From Nitriliruptoria bacterium (GTDB lineage Bacteria; Actinomycetota; Nitriliruptoria; Euzebyales; Egibacteraceae): DNA of 64,000 nt. This document shows positions 33,716-42,780 of this stretch, piece after piece; position 1 is the stretch's first letter, and each line of letters begins with the position of its first letter. The stretch spans positions 1 to 64,000 of the forward strand of contig PWER01000057.1 in NCBI GenBank assembly GCA_003553565.1, in the 5' to 3' direction. Under the pieces are notes generated by a model, which ran no database searches, was not told the origin of the DNA, and worked only from the letters and a program-made list of their open reading frames with translations. The position numbers were made by a program, and so were the translations under genes.

Positions 33716-35349
33716 TGGCCAAGGTCATCGACCTCGACGATGTCGCCGTCCAGGAGGCGGAGGCTCGCAGCCGCTACCGCTGGCGCGTGAAGGTGTGCAG
33801 CAGCACCGCCTGCGACGCCAGCGGCGCCGGCCCGGCACGCCGCGCCGTCGAGCACAGCGTGGAGGAGCAGGGCCTCGAGCACGACGTGCAGGTCGTGCCG
33901 ACCGGCTGCATGGGGCTGTGCAGCGCCGGCCCGCTGGTCCGCGCCGAGCCGCGCGGCGGACAGGCCACGATGTTCCAGCAGGTCGATCCGCAGGTGGGCG
34001 CCGACATCGTCGAGCGCCACGTGGTGGGTCGCGAGGACCTCTCGCAGCACCAGCTCGACGAGAACCTGCCCTTCTTCACCCGCCAGGAGCGGGTGGTGCT
34101 GTCCAACGCCGGTCGCATCGATCCCGAGCGCATCGAGGACTACGTCGCCGAGGACGGCTACCGGGCGCTGGTCACCGCGCTGCGCATGCGTCCCCGCGGG
34201 CTCATCGAGACCATCGAGGCCAGCGGCCTGCGCGGCCGCGGCGGCGCGGGCTATCCCACCGCCAAGAAGTGGGCGATGCTCCACGACGCCGAGTCCGACC
34301 AGAAGTACGTGGTCGCCAACGGCGACGAGGGGGACCCCGGCGCGTTCATGGACCGCGCGGTCATGGAGGACGACCCGCACCGCGTGCTGGAGGGCGTGGC
34401 CCTGGCCGCCTACGCCACGGGAGCGAGCAAGGCGTTCCTGTATGTGCGCGCCGAGTACCCCCGCGCCATCAAGCGCCTCGAGCAGGCCATCCGCACCGCC
34501 AAGCGCCAGCGGCTGCTCGGCAAGAACATCCTGGAGAGCGACTTCTCCCTGGACGTCGAGATCCGCACCGGCGCCGGCGCGTTCGTCTGCGGCGAGGAGA
34601 CCGCCCTGCTCGCCTCCATCGAGGGACAGCGCGGCCAGCCCCGGATGCGCCCGCCCTACCCCACCGAGCGCGGGCTGTACGGCAAGCCCACGATGATCAA
34701 CAACGTCGAGACGCTGGCGAACCTGCCCGACATCATCCGTCGCGGACCGGAGTGGTTCCGCGGCATGGGAACCCGCGTCAGCCCGGGCACCAAGGTCTTC
34801 GCCCTTGCCGGGTCGCTGCAGCACAGCGGCCTCATCGAGGTGCCCATGGGTCTGACGCTCGGCGAGATCATCGAGGAGATCGGCGGTGGGTGCCCCAACG
34901 GGCGCACGTTCAAGGCCGCCCAGACCGGCGGTCCCTCCGGTGGCTGCGTGCCGGCGTCGTTCCGCGACCTGCCCGTGGACTTCGAGAGCCTGCGCCAGGC
35001 CGGCTCGATCATGGGCTCGGGCGGTCTGATCGCCATGGACGACAGCGTGTCCATGCCCGAGGTCGCCCGCTTCTACATGGACTTCAGCCAGGACGAGAGC
35101 TGCGGCAAGTGCGCGCCCTGCCGGGTCGGCACCCTCGAGATGCACCGCCTGCTCGAGCGCATCTGCGCCGGCGCCGGCACCGAGCGCGACCTCGCGCTGC
35201 TCGAGCAGCTCACCCGCACCGTCCGCGAGACGAGCCTGTGCGGGCTGGGGCAGTCGGCCCCCAACCCGGTGGCCAGCACCCTGGAGCACTTCCGCGACGA
35301 GTACACCGCGCTGCTGCGCAACGAGCCCGTGGGGGTGGCGCATGGCTAG
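33715..35349 (+). CDS. hoxF: Bidirectional hydrogenase diaphorase subunit HoxF
   Basis: NuoF-like flavoprotein that exchanges electrons with NAD(H). The 544 residues have an N-terminal thioredoxin-like [2Fe-2S] domain (CSSTACDASG and TGCMGLCSAGPLVR), then the FMN/NAD fold with GLRGRGGAGYPTAKKW and NGDEGDPGAFMDR, an SLBB domain, and a C-terminal [4Fe-4S] motif, ESCGKCAPCR, with a later Cys in LCGLGQSAPNP. The start overlaps the hoxE stop and its end overlaps hoxU by eight bases, so subunits are translationally coupled. Confidence 0.95.
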   Translation: MAKVIDLDDVAVQEAEARSRYRWRVKVCSSTACDASGAGPARRAVEHSVEEQGLEHDVQVVPTGCMGLCSAGPLVRAEPRGGQATMFQQVDPQVGADIVERHVVGREDLSQHQLDENLPFFTRQERVVLSNAGRIDPERIEDYVAEDGYRALVTALRMRPRGLIETIEASGLRGRGGAGYPTAKKWAMLHDAESDQKYVVANGDEGDPGAFMDRAVMEDDPHRVLEGVALAAYATGASKAFLYVRAEYPRAIKRLEQAIRTAKRQRLLGKNILESDFSLDVEIRTGAGAFVCGEETALLASIEGQRGQPRMRPPYPTERGLYGKPTMINNVETLANLPDIIRRGPEWFRGMGTRVSPGTKVFALAGSLQHSGLIEVPMGLTLGEIIEEIGGGCPNGRTFKAAQTGGPSGGCVPASFRDLPVDFESLRQAGSIMGSGGLIAMDDSVSMPEVARFYMDFSQDESCGKCAPCRVGTLEMHRLLERICAGAGTERDLALLEQLTRTVRETSLCGLGQSAPNPVASTLEHFRDEYTALLRNEPVGVAHG

Positions 35350-36085
35350 GCCGAAGCGACCCAACGTCCCGGTGGTCATCGACGGCCACGAGGTGATGGC
35401 CTACCCCGACGACACGGTGCTGTCGGTGGCCAAGCGCAACGGGATCCGCATCCCGCACCTGTGTGCCCTCGACGGTGTGTCGGTCTACGGCGGGTGCCGG
35501 CTATGCGTGGTCGACGTCGCCGAGCGCCACAAGCTGATGCCCGCCTGCGGCACCGCGGTGGCCGAGGACATGGAGGTGCACACGCAGTCGCGCACCCTGC
35601 AGGAGCACCGCAAGCTCATCCTCGAGATGATCCTCGCCGAGGGCAACCACGTCTGCGCCGTGTGCGTGTCCAACGGGGCCTGCGAGCTGCAGGATCTCGC
35701 GGTGGAGCTCGGGGTGGACCACGTGCGGCCCGACTACCAGTTCCCGCGCCGCACGGTGGACGCCAGCCACCCCAAGTACACCTTCGACCCGAACCGCTGC
35801 GTGCTGTGCACGCGCTGCGTGCGCACCTGCTCCGAGGTCGAGGGCGCCCACGTGTGGGACGTCGCCGGGCGCGCCAACGGCTCCTACCTGATCGCCGACC
35901 TCGGGCAGCCCTGGGGCGAGGCCCCCTCCTGCACCTGGTGCGGCAAGTGCGTGGCGGTGTGCCCGACCGGCGCGCTGGCGTGGAAGGGCAAGGCCGTCGG
36001 CGAGATGCGCCACGACCCCAACCTCGTGGCGTTCCTCACCTCCGCCCGCGACGAGGGCGAGTGGCTCGACCGGGAGACCATGTGA
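35342..36085 (+). CDS. hoxU: Bidirectional hydrogenase subunit HoxU
   Basis: Electron-wiring subunit homologous to the N-terminal part of complex I NuoG. The 247 residues have a plant-type [2Fe-2S] site (Cys41, Cys52, Cys55, Cys69), a His-Cys3 [4Fe-4S] motif (NHVCAVCVSNGAC), and two ferredoxin-type clusters (CVLCTRCVRTC and CTWCGKCVAVCP). It passes electrons between HoxF and HoxY. The ATG at 35342 lies inside the end of hoxF, and the stop overlaps the hoxY ATG as TGATG. Confidence 0.95.
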   Translation: MARPKRPNVPVVIDGHEVMAYPDDTVLSVAKRNGIRIPHLCALDGVSVYGGCRLCVVDVAERHKLMPACGTAVAEDMEVHTQSRTLQEHRKLILEMILAEGNHVCAVCVSNGACELQDLAVELGVDHVRPDYQFPRRTVDASHPKYTFDPNRCVLCTRCVRTCSEVEGAHVWDVAGRANGSYLIADLGQPWGEAPSCTWCGKCVAVCPTGALAWKGKAVGEMRHDPNLVAFLTSARDEGEWLDRETM

Positions 36086-36633
36086 TGAGGCGCACCAACT
36101 CCGCTCCCTCGCGGCCCCGCATCGCCACGATCTGGCTGGGTGGCTGCTCGGGCTGCCACATGTCGTTCGTGGACCTCGACGAGTGGCTGTTCGAGCTGCG
36201 CCGCCACGCCGACATCGTCTACGGGCCGCTGGTGGACCGCAAGGACTTCCCCGAGGACGTGGACGCGGTGCTGGTCGAGGGCTCGGTGACCAACACCGAC
36301 AATCTCGAGCTCGCCCACCAGCTGCGGGCCCGCAGCAAGGTCGTGATCTCCTTCGGCGACTGCGCCGTCACCGGCAACGTGACCGCGCTGCGCAACCTCG
36401 TGGGCGAGCCCGGCGAGATGGTCTACCGCGTCTACGCCGAGCACCCCGACCGCGACGGGCAGATGCCCTCGGAGGTCATCCCCGACCTGCTGCCCCAGGC
36501 GCTGCCGCTGCACCACGTGGTGCCCGTCGACCTGTTCCTGCCCGGCTGCCCGCCGCCGGCGCCGCGCATCCGCGACGCGCTGACCTCGCTGCTCGGGATC
36601 GACGACACCCCCCACGGGATCCGCTTCGGCTAG
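36085..36633 (+). CDS. hoxY: Bidirectional hydrogenase small subunit HoxY
   Basis: Small subunit of the [NiFe] hydrogenase, carrying the proximal [4Fe-4S] cluster. The 182 residues include WLGGCSGCHMSFVDLDEWL (Cys20 and Cys23), SFGDCAVTGNV and the C-terminal LPGCPPPAPRIRDAL, together giving four ligands. It lacks a twin-arginine signal, consistent with a cytoplasmic enzyme. ATG 36085 overlaps the hoxU stop. A 70-base gap with a fresh ribosome binding site separates it from hoxH. Confidence 0.95.
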   Translation: MRRTNSAPSRPRIATIWLGGCSGCHMSFVDLDEWLFELRRHADIVYGPLVDRKDFPEDVDAVLVEGSVTNTDNLELAHQLRARSKVVISFGDCAVTGNVTALRNLVGEPGEMVYRVYAEHPDRDGQMPSEVIPDLLPQALPLHHVVPVDLFLPGCPPPAPRIRDALTSLLGIDDTPHGIRFG

Positions 36634-36703
36634 CCGCACCACAGCTCGGCGCGGCCTGACGACCGGCGCCGCACCGGGCCACCCACCAGCCAAGGAGGCC
36701 GGC

Positions 36704-38146
36704 GTGCACAACACCCACGTCATCGACCCGGTCACGCGCATCGAGGGTCACGCGAAGATCACGCTCCAGCTCGAGGACGATGGGACCGTCAGCGACGCCC
36801 GCTTCCACGTCACCGAGTTCCGCGGCTTCGAGGAGCTGTGCGGTGGGCGGCCGTTCCAGGAGATGCCGGCGCTGACCGCTCGCACCTGCGGCATCTGCCC
36901 GGTCAGCCACCTGCTGGCCTCCGCCAAGGCCGGCGACGCGATCATGTCGGTGGCCATCCCGCCCGCCGCGGTGCTCCAGCGCCGCCTGGCCAACCTCGGC
37001 CAGATCATCCAGTCGCACGCGCTGAGCTTCTTCCACCTGAGCGCCCCCGACCTGCTGCTCGGCATGGACGCCGACCCCAGCGAGCGCAACGTGTTCGGGC
37101 TGATGGCCTCGGAGCCGGAGGTGGTGCGGCGCGGCATCCGCCTGCGGCAGTTCGGCCAGGAGGTCATCGAGAAGGTCAGCGGCCGCAAGATCCACGGTCA
37201 GGAGATCGTGCCCGGCGGCGTCGCCGAGCCGCTGACCGACGATGAGGTCATCGAGATCGGCTACAAGACCGGCGAGGCCAAGCAGACGACCCTGGATGTG
37301 CTCGCCCACTTCGAGAGCCTGCTCGTCACCCGCTTCGGCGGGGAGGTCAAGAACTTCGGCAACTTCCCGAGCCTGTTCCTCGGCCACGTGGGCCCGGGTG
37401 GGCGCTGGGAGCACTACGACGGGGCGCTGCGCGTGGTCGACTCGCAGGGCGCGATCATCGCCGACGACGTCGAGGCGGCGCGCTACAAGGAGCTGCTGGC
37501 CGAGGCCGGCAACACCGACAGCTACCTCAAGTCGCCGTACTGGCGCGCCGCGGTGGGGGCCAACGGCAGCCCCTGGGACGGCATCTACCGGGTGGGGCCA
37601 CTGGCGCGGCTCAACGTGGCCACCCACTTCGGCACGATGCTCGCCGACGCGGCGCTGCAGCGCTACCGCGGTCGCACCGGCGAGATCGCGACCTCGTCGT
37701 TCCACTACCACTACGCTCGCCTGCTCGAGGTGCTGGCCTCCATCGAGAGGATCGAGCAGATGCTCGGCGACCCCGAGCTCACCAGCGAGTTCGTCCGCGC
37801 CGAGGCCGGGGTCAACCGGCGCCGCGGCGTCGGCGCCTCCGAGGCGCCGCGCGGGACGCTGTTCCACGACTACGAGGTCGACGGAGACGGGCTGATCACC
37901 GGGGTCAACATGGTGATCGCCACCGGCCACAACAATCTCGCGATGAACAAGACGATCCGCGAGATCGCCGACGCCTACATCGACGGCCCCGACGTGCCCG
38001 AGGGCACGCTCAACCGCCTCGAGGCCGGCATCCGCGCCTACGACCCGTGCCTGTCGTGCTCGACCCACGCGCTCGGGCAGATGCCGTTCCAGGTCCAGGT
38101 GGTGCGCCCCGACGGCGAGCTGCTCACCGAGCTGCGGCGCGACTGA
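36704..38146 (+). CDS. hoxH: Bidirectional [NiFe]-hydrogenase large subunit HoxH
   Basis: Catalytic subunit holding the Ni-Fe centre. The 480 residues begin with [14 protein letters not shown] and carry both Cys pairs, [10 protein letters not shown] (Cys62 and Cys65) and DPCLSCSTH (Cys449 and Cys452). The residues after His455, 25 in all, form the C-terminal extension removed by HoxW once nickel is inserted. The GTG start at 36704 is supported by an AAGGAGG site. Gene order and cytoplasmic type point to group 3d, reversible H2/NAD(H) chemistry; the physiological direction is not deducible. Confidence 0.96.
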   Translation: MHNTHVIDPVTRIEGHAKITLQLEDDGTVSDARFHVTEFRGFEELCGGRPFQEMPALTARTCGICPVSHLLASAKAGDAIMSVAIPPAAVLQRRLANLGQIIQSHALSFFHLSAPDLLLGMDADPSERNVFGLMASEPEVVRRGIRLRQFGQEVIEKVSGRKIHGQEIVPGGVAEPLTDDEVIEIGYKTGEAKQTTLDVLAHFESLLVTRFGGEVKNFGNFPSLFLGHVGPGGRWEHYDGALRVVDSQGAIIADDVEAARYKELLAEAGNTDSYLKSPYWRAAVGANGSPWDGIYRVGPLARLNVATHFGTMLADAALQRYRGRTGEIATSSFHYHYARLLEVLASIERIEQMLGDPELTSEFVRAEAGVNRRRGVGASEAPRGTLFHDYEVDGDGLITGVNMVIATGHNNLAMNKTIREIADAYIDGPDVPEGTLNRLEAGIRAYDPCLSCSTHALGQMPFQVQVVRPDGELLTELRRD

Positions 38147-38150
38147 CGCC

Positions 38151-38594
38151 GTGGAGGCCACGCTCGTCCTGGGCTACGGCAGCGAGCTGCGCTCCGACGA
38201 CGCGGCGGGGCTGCACGTGGCCAACGCCGTCGCGCAGCGCGAGCTGCCCGGCGTGGCGGTGCGCACCGCCCACCAGCTCACCCCCGAGCTGGCCGCCGAC
38301 ATCGAGGGGCGTGGCCGCGTGGTGTTCGTCGACGCCTCGGTCGATGTCGCCGAGGTCGAGGTGCGCTGGCTCGAGGCGGACCCCGCTCGCCCCCCGGGCA
38401 GCCACCACGTCGACCCCGGCGGGCTGCTGGCGCTGGCGGCGATGCTCGGGAACGCGCCGCCGGAGGCGGTGGTGGTCCGCGTGCCGGTGAGCAGCCTGGA
38501 CGTCGGGTTCGGCCTGACCGCGCCGGCCGCCGCGGCCGTGGAGGAGGCGGTGGAGGAGGTCCTCGCCCTGTGCGCCGAGCAGGAGCAGGGCTAG
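38151..38594 (+). CDS. hoxW: Hydrogenase maturation endopeptidase HoxW
   Basis: HybD/HycI-family protease that clips the HoxH C-terminus after nickel insertion. The 147 residues show the N-terminal pattern LVLGYGSELRSDDAAG (usual GxGNxLxxDDGxG with Ser for Asn) and VVFVDASVDV, giving the two acidic nickel-sensing residues, plus SHHVDPGGLLALA with His-Asp. The GTG at 38151 starts four bases after the hoxH stop. As the sole protease in the locus it should act on HoxH. Confidence 0.9.
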   Translation: MEATLVLGYGSELRSDDAAGLHVANAVAQRELPGVAVRTAHQLTPELAADIEGRGRVVFVDASVDVAEVEVRWLEADPARPPGSHHVDPGGLLALAAMLGNAPPEAVVVRVPVSSLDVGFGLTAPAAAAVEEAVEEVLALCAEQEQG

Positions 38595-38675
38595 CGGCCG
38601 CTCACCGCCGCCGCGCACCGCCGCGCTGCACCTACCGCCGCCCGCCGCGCCGGTCGTCGCGCCCGTTGCCGCCGG

Positions 38676-39746
38676 TCAGCCCTGCGGGGCGGCGCTCCAC
38701 TCGGCGAAGGCGGCCCAGAACGGGTCGAAGCCCGGGTGGGCCAGGGGCTGCGCGCCGTCGCGGGTGTGCAGGTGGCGGCCCTCCTCGGCGGGCAGGATCT
38801 CGCCGACCACCGCCGCGTCGATGTGCTGCTCGCCGAGGGCGGTCAGCAGCTCGGTGACCTTGTGGGGGCGGACCGTGGCCAGCAGCGTCCCCTCGGAGAT
38901 CGCGGTGTAGGGGTCGATGCCCACGTGGCCGCAGATCGCTCGGACCTCGGGGCGCACCGGGATCAGGTCGCGCTCGACCCGCAGCCCGACCCCGGAGGCC
39001 TCGGCGAGCTCGACGAGCCCGCCGAGCACCCCACCCTCGGTGGCGTCGTGCAGCGCGGTCACGCCCTCCTCGCGCAGGCCGACGCTGGCGGCGATGCGCG
39101 CCTCGGGCACCACGGTCTGGGCCTCGAACAGCGCATCGGCCGCGTTCACCACGGCGTTGCCGAGCGCGTCGCGCAGCGGGTCGGCGAAGGTCCCGCCGAA
39201 CAGTGCGGTGGCCTCGATCGCCGCGCCCTTGGTGACCACGACCTGGTCACCGGGGCGGGCCATCGCCGAGGTCACGTAGCCGTCGTCAGGGCCGGTAGCC
39301 ATGCAGGTGGCGCCCCCCACCATCGGCCAGCTCGTGCCGTCGTAGCGCCCGGTGTGGCCGGTGACCACCGCGATGCCGAGGTCCTCGCAGGCCGTTGCGT
39401 AACCCTGCCACAGCTCGGCCACGCCCTCGTCGTCGAGCTCGCGGGGCAGGTTGAGGTCCACCGACATCCAGCGCGGTGCCAGCCCGCTCATGGCAGTGTC
39501 CGAGGCCAGGATGTGCACAGCGAACCAGGTGGCGCGCTGCCAGCCGAACGCCGGCACGATGAACACCGGGTCGGCGGTGAGCGCCAGCACCTGGCCGGGA
39601 CCGGTGCGCACGATGCCATGGTCCACGCCGTGACGCGGGCCCACGACCACATCGGGGTCGTGAGCGCCGAGATGGCGCAGGATGACCTGGGAGAACAGGT
39701 CGGCGTGCAGCTTGCCGGGGGGTGCGAGGCCCTCGGGGGTGGTCAT
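38676..39746 (-). CDS. HypE-like AIR synthase (PurM superfamily) protein, function unassigned
   Basis: A 356-residue PurM-superfamily protein related to HypE, ThiL and SelD. It has LTADPVFIVPAFGWQRATWF, FAVHILASDTAMSGLAPRWM and VVTGHTGRYDG in the positions of the superfamily ATP motifs, and HDATEGGVLGGLVELAEASG. It lacks the C-terminal PRIC cysteine of true HypE and ends SAAPQG, so it cannot accept a carbamoyl group that way. It follows thiE by 18 bases on the same strand. Possible roles are a thiamine-monophosphate kinase substitute or another ATP-dependent phosphotransfer. The link to the nearby hydrogenase may be accidental. Confidence 0.75.
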   Translation of the reverse strand: MTTPEGLAPPGKLHADLFSQVILRHLGAHDPDVVVGPRHGVDHGIVRTGPGQVLALTADPVFIVPAFGWQRATWFAVHILASDTAMSGLAPRWMSVDLNLPRELDDEGVAELWQGYATACEDLGIAVVTGHTGRYDGTSWPMVGGATCMATGPDDGYVTSAMARPGDQVVVTKGAAIEATALFGGTFADPLRDALGNAVVNAADALFEAQTVVPEARIAASVGLREEGVTALHDATEGGVLGGLVELAEASGVGLRVERDLIPVRPEVRAICGHVGIDPYTAISEGTLLATVRPHKVTELLTALGEQHIDAAVVGEILPAEEGRHLHTRDGAQPLAHPGFDPFWAAFAEWSAAPQG

Positions 39747-39764
39747 CGGTGTGCCTCCTGTCGG

Positions 39765-40442
39765 TCAGCCGGTCGGGGGCAGTTCGGATGTGGTGGCAGC
39801 CCCACCAGGATCCTCGGCGCAGGCGCGGTCCACGATCGCACGCAGCTCGCGTGCGGCCGCGACGGGGTCGGGTGCGCCGGCGATCGCCGAGACCACCGCC
39901 ACGCCCGCGGCGCCGGCGGCCAGCGCGGTCGGGGCCGTGGCGGCTGACACCCCGCCGATGGCCACGAGCGGCACGGGGCTGGCCGCTGACAGGCGGCCCA
40001 GTCCCTCCACGCCCACCGCGCTGGCCTCGGCCTTGGTGGCGGTGGGCCACACGGTGACGCCCAGGTAGTCGGCGCCGGCGGCCACGGCTGCCTCGACCTC
40101 GTCGAGGTCGCCGGCGCTGACCCCGAGGATCTGCCCGGGTGACAGGCGGGCGCGGGCGGCGAAGGGATCGTCGTCCTGGCCCACGTGCGCGCCCGCCGCG
40201 CCGACCGCGGCTGCCACCTCGGGGTGGTCGTTGACGATCAGCGCGGCGCCGGTGCGCGCGCAGGCGGCGGTGAGCACCGCAGCCAGAGGGCGCAGGTCCT
40301 CGGCGGGCCAGCCGGGCGCGCGCAGCTGGACGGCGTCGACGCCCCCGGCGAGCGCGGCCAGCGCCACCTCGGTGTGGCCGCGCCCGCCCGCGGCGGCATC
40401 GGTGGTGACCGCGCACAGGCGAAACGGCGCGCTGGCGCTCAC
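39765..40442 (-). CDS. thiE: Thiamine phosphate synthase
   Basis: Joins the thiazole and pyrimidine halves of thiamine phosphate. The 225-residue TIM barrel shows VDAVQLRAPGWPAEDLRPLA, LIVNDHPEVAAAVGAAGAHV-type substrate binding with GQDD, LGVSAGDLDEVEAA, ADYLGVTVWPTATKA and a phosphate-binding VAIGGVSA. The usual VQLRxK lysine is replaced in QLRAPG, a small departure from typical ThiE that may affect activity. It overlaps the stop of the upstream EtfD-like gene and is followed closely by the PurM-like gene. No other thi genes are in the window. Confidence 0.85.
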   Translation of the reverse strand: MSASAPFRLCAVTTDAAAGGRGHTEVALAALAGGVDAVQLRAPGWPAEDLRPLAAVLTAACARTGAALIVNDHPEVAAAVGAAGAHVGQDDDPFAARARLSPGQILGVSAGDLDEVEAAVAAGADYLGVTVWPTATKAEASAVGVEGLGRLSAASPVPLVAIGGVSAATAPTALAAGAAGVAVVSAIAGAPDPVAAARELRAIVDRACAEDPGGAATTSELPPTG

Positions 40443-42655
40443 TGCTGCCCCGCCGGAGCGTCGGTGGGGTCACCGCTGTGCTCGTCGGCGGCCCGGTGGC
40501 CGTTGCCGCCCTGGCCGCCCTCGCCCTGGTGGGGCAGCACCGCGTCGGCCAGCAGCTGGCTGAAGTCGACCACCCGCACCTGCCCCTCGCCGATCGTGCC
40601 GTCGGAGACGCGGTCGCCGGCAGCGTCGTCGAGCATCACGGTGCAGAACGGGCAGGCGGTGCACACCACGTCGGGCTCGGTGCCGATCGCCTCGTCGATG
40701 CGGTCGTGGTTGACGCGCTTGCCGATGTCCTCCTCCATCCACATGCGCGCGCCGCCGGCGCCGCAGCAGAAGCTGTGGTTGCGCGAGCGGGGCATCTCGA
40801 CGGGCTGGGTGCCGGCCACCGCGTCGATGGCCGCGCGCGGGGCGTCGTAGACCTCGTTGTGGCGACCGAGGTAGCAGGGGTCGTGGTAGGTGATCGTCTG
40901 GTCGAGGTCGGTGTGCGGCGCGAGGCGCCCCTCGGCGATCAGCTGGCTGAGCAGCTGGCTGTGGTGGACCACCTCGAAGTGCCCGCCGAAGTCGGGGTAC
41001 TCGTTGGCCAGCGTGTTCAGGCAGTGCGGGCAGGTGGTCACGATCTTCGTGGCGCCGATCTGGTTGAGGATCTCGACGTTCTGCTCGGCCATCATCTGGA
41101 ACAGGTACTCCATGCCCAGCCGACGCGCCGAGTCGCCGGTGCAGCTCTCCTGGGGGCCGAGCACCGCGTAGGTGACGCCGGCGGCATCGAGGAGCTGGGC
41201 GACGTTGCGGGTCACCTTCTTGGCCCGATCGTCGAACGCGCCGGCGCAGCCCACCCAGAACAGGTACTCGGTCGCGGGGTCCAGCCGGTCCTCGACCACC
41301 GGCACGTCCAGGCCCTCGGCCCAGTCCAGGCGCTTGGGCGCTCCGCCGCCCCACGGGTCACCGGAGTTCTCGATGTTGCGCAGCATCGCGCCCGCCTCGG
41401 GCGGGAAGCTCGACTCCATCATCGCCTTGTAGCGGCGCAGGTCGACGATCGCGTCGACGTGCTCGATGTCGACCGGGCACTCCTCGACGCAGGCGCCGCA
41501 GGTGGTGCACGACCACAGCACGTCATAGTCGATGACCGCGTCGGGCTGGCCGGGCTCGTCGCCGACGAGCATCGCGTTGAGCACGTCCACGTCGGCGCGC
41601 TCGCCGACGTCCTCGCCGCGCGCGTGGGCTGCGGCGCTGCCGTCGAGGATGGCATCGCCCTTGGCATAGAGGTGATCGCGCAGGTCCATGATCAGCAGCT
41701 TGGGGTTCAGCGGCTTGCCGGTGTTCCAGGCCGGGCACTGGCTCTGGCACCGCCCGCACTCGGTGCACGAGTACATGTCCAGGAACCGCTTGAAGCCGAA
41801 GTCCTCGACCTTGCCCACACCGAGGACGGTGTCCTCGTCCATCTCCTCGAGGTCGATGGTCTGCGACTCGAGCTTGCCCAGCGCCTTGGGGTGGCGGGCG
41901 AAGAACACGTTGAAGACGTTGGTGAGGATGTGCAGGTGCTTGGAGTGCAGGGTGAACACCAGGAAGCCGCCGAGCACGCCGATGTGGGCGACGAGGAACG
42001 CGGTGGTGAGCACGTCCAGGGTCACCGGGTCGAGGCCGTCGAACAGCCCGCCCAGCCAGGTCGAGAAGAACGCCGCGTCCCCGTGGGGCAGCACGCCCTT
42101 GGCCTCGCGCACCCCGCGCAGCACGAACGCGGTGTAGAGCAGGCCGAACTCGGCGATCAGCACATACCAGCCCTGCAGCAGGTTCGAGCCGGCGAAGCGG
42201 GAGCTGCGCCCGCTGCGACGGGGGTGCTGGCTCAGCCGGATGATCGCGAACCCGGCGATGGTGACCAGCACCACCAAGCCGAAGAAGTCCTGCAGGAAGC
42301 CCAGCACGCCGGTCTGGGTCGCCCCAGCGGGGAAGCCGGGCAGCGAGAAGGCCGGGTCGAAGATCTCCCCGATGGCCTCCAGCGACTTGGTCTGGCTCAC
42401 CAGGAACGCCCAGAAGATCAGGGCGTGGAGGATGCCCGGGGCGGTCCACTTCAGGATCTTCTGCTGGGCCAGCACGTGCTGGACGAGGTAGCGCACGCGC
42501 CGGCCGAGCCGCTGGGTGCGCTCGGGCATCGGCTGCGCGGCGAGCACCAGGCGCGCGAGGAAGCGGATGCGCGCCACCGCGAAGAACGCGGCGACGCCGA
42601 GGGCCGCGAGGCCCAGCGCGATCCGGACGACGTCGACGGTCTCGATGTCGGGCAT
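40439..42655 (-). CDS. Membrane FeS oxidoreductase, EtfD/HdrD-like
   Basis: A 738-residue fusion of a NarI-like membrane cytochrome-b-type domain (five to six helices in residues 1-245) with a HdrD-like soluble part. It carries two ferredoxin motifs (CTECGRCQSQCP and CTTCGACVEECP) and two CCG domains (the second with FCCGAGGARMW). This matches the mycobacterial EtfD (Rv0338c) layout, which takes electrons from electron-transfer flavoprotein during beta-oxidation to the quinone pool. Etf genes are not in the window. The C-terminus is Gly/His-rich. ATG 42655 is downstream of a perfect inverted repeat. It overlaps thiE by four bases, an unexpected operon partner. Confidence 0.87.
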   Translation of the reverse strand: MPDIETVDVVRIALGLAALGVAAFFAVARIRFLARLVLAAQPMPERTQRLGRRVRYLVQHVLAQQKILKWTAPGILHALIFWAFLVSQTKSLEAIGEIFDPAFSLPGFPAGATQTGVLGFLQDFFGLVVLVTIAGFAIIRLSQHPRRSGRSSRFAGSNLLQGWYVLIAEFGLLYTAFVLRGVREAKGVLPHGDAAFFSTWLGGLFDGLDPVTLDVLTTAFLVAHIGVLGGFLVFTLHSKHLHILTNVFNVFFARHPKALGKLESQTIDLEEMDEDTVLGVGKVEDFGFKRFLDMYSCTECGRCQSQCPAWNTGKPLNPKLLIMDLRDHLYAKGDAILDGSAAAHARGEDVGERADVDVLNAMLVGDEPGQPDAVIDYDVLWSCTTCGACVEECPVDIEHVDAIVDLRRYKAMMESSFPPEAGAMLRNIENSGDPWGGGAPKRLDWAEGLDVPVVEDRLDPATEYLFWVGCAGAFDDRAKKVTRNVAQLLDAAGVTYAVLGPQESCTGDSARRLGMEYLFQMMAEQNVEILNQIGATKIVTTCPHCLNTLANEYPDFGGHFEVVHHSQLLSQLIAEGRLAPHTDLDQTITYHDPCYLGRHNEVYDAPRAAIDAVAGTQPVEMPRSRNHSFCCGAGGARMWMEEDIGKRVNHDRIDEAIGTEPDVVCTACPFCTVMLDDAAGDRVSDGTIGEGQVRVVDFSQLLADAVLPHQGEGGQGGNGHRAADEHSGDPTDAPAGQQ

Positions 42656-42707
42656 CTGCGCATCCAGTCTCGAGGCTCGCGTCCACCGGCCCCGCGGCCG
42701 GCCACGT

Positions 42708-42725
42708 GGTTACCGGAGGGTAACC
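42708..42725. promoter_or_regulatory. Perfect inverted repeat upstream of the EtfD-like gene
   Basis: GGTTACC and GGTAACC are reverse complements with a four-base spacer, about 53-70 bases before the ATG. The 18-base symmetry and position fit an operator for a dimeric repressor. Regulator unknown. Confidence 0.45.
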
Positions 42726-42780
42726 GAGCGCCCGCGGGAGGCCCAGGGCGCTCGACTCCTCCCCGCTGCGCCGTCCGGCC

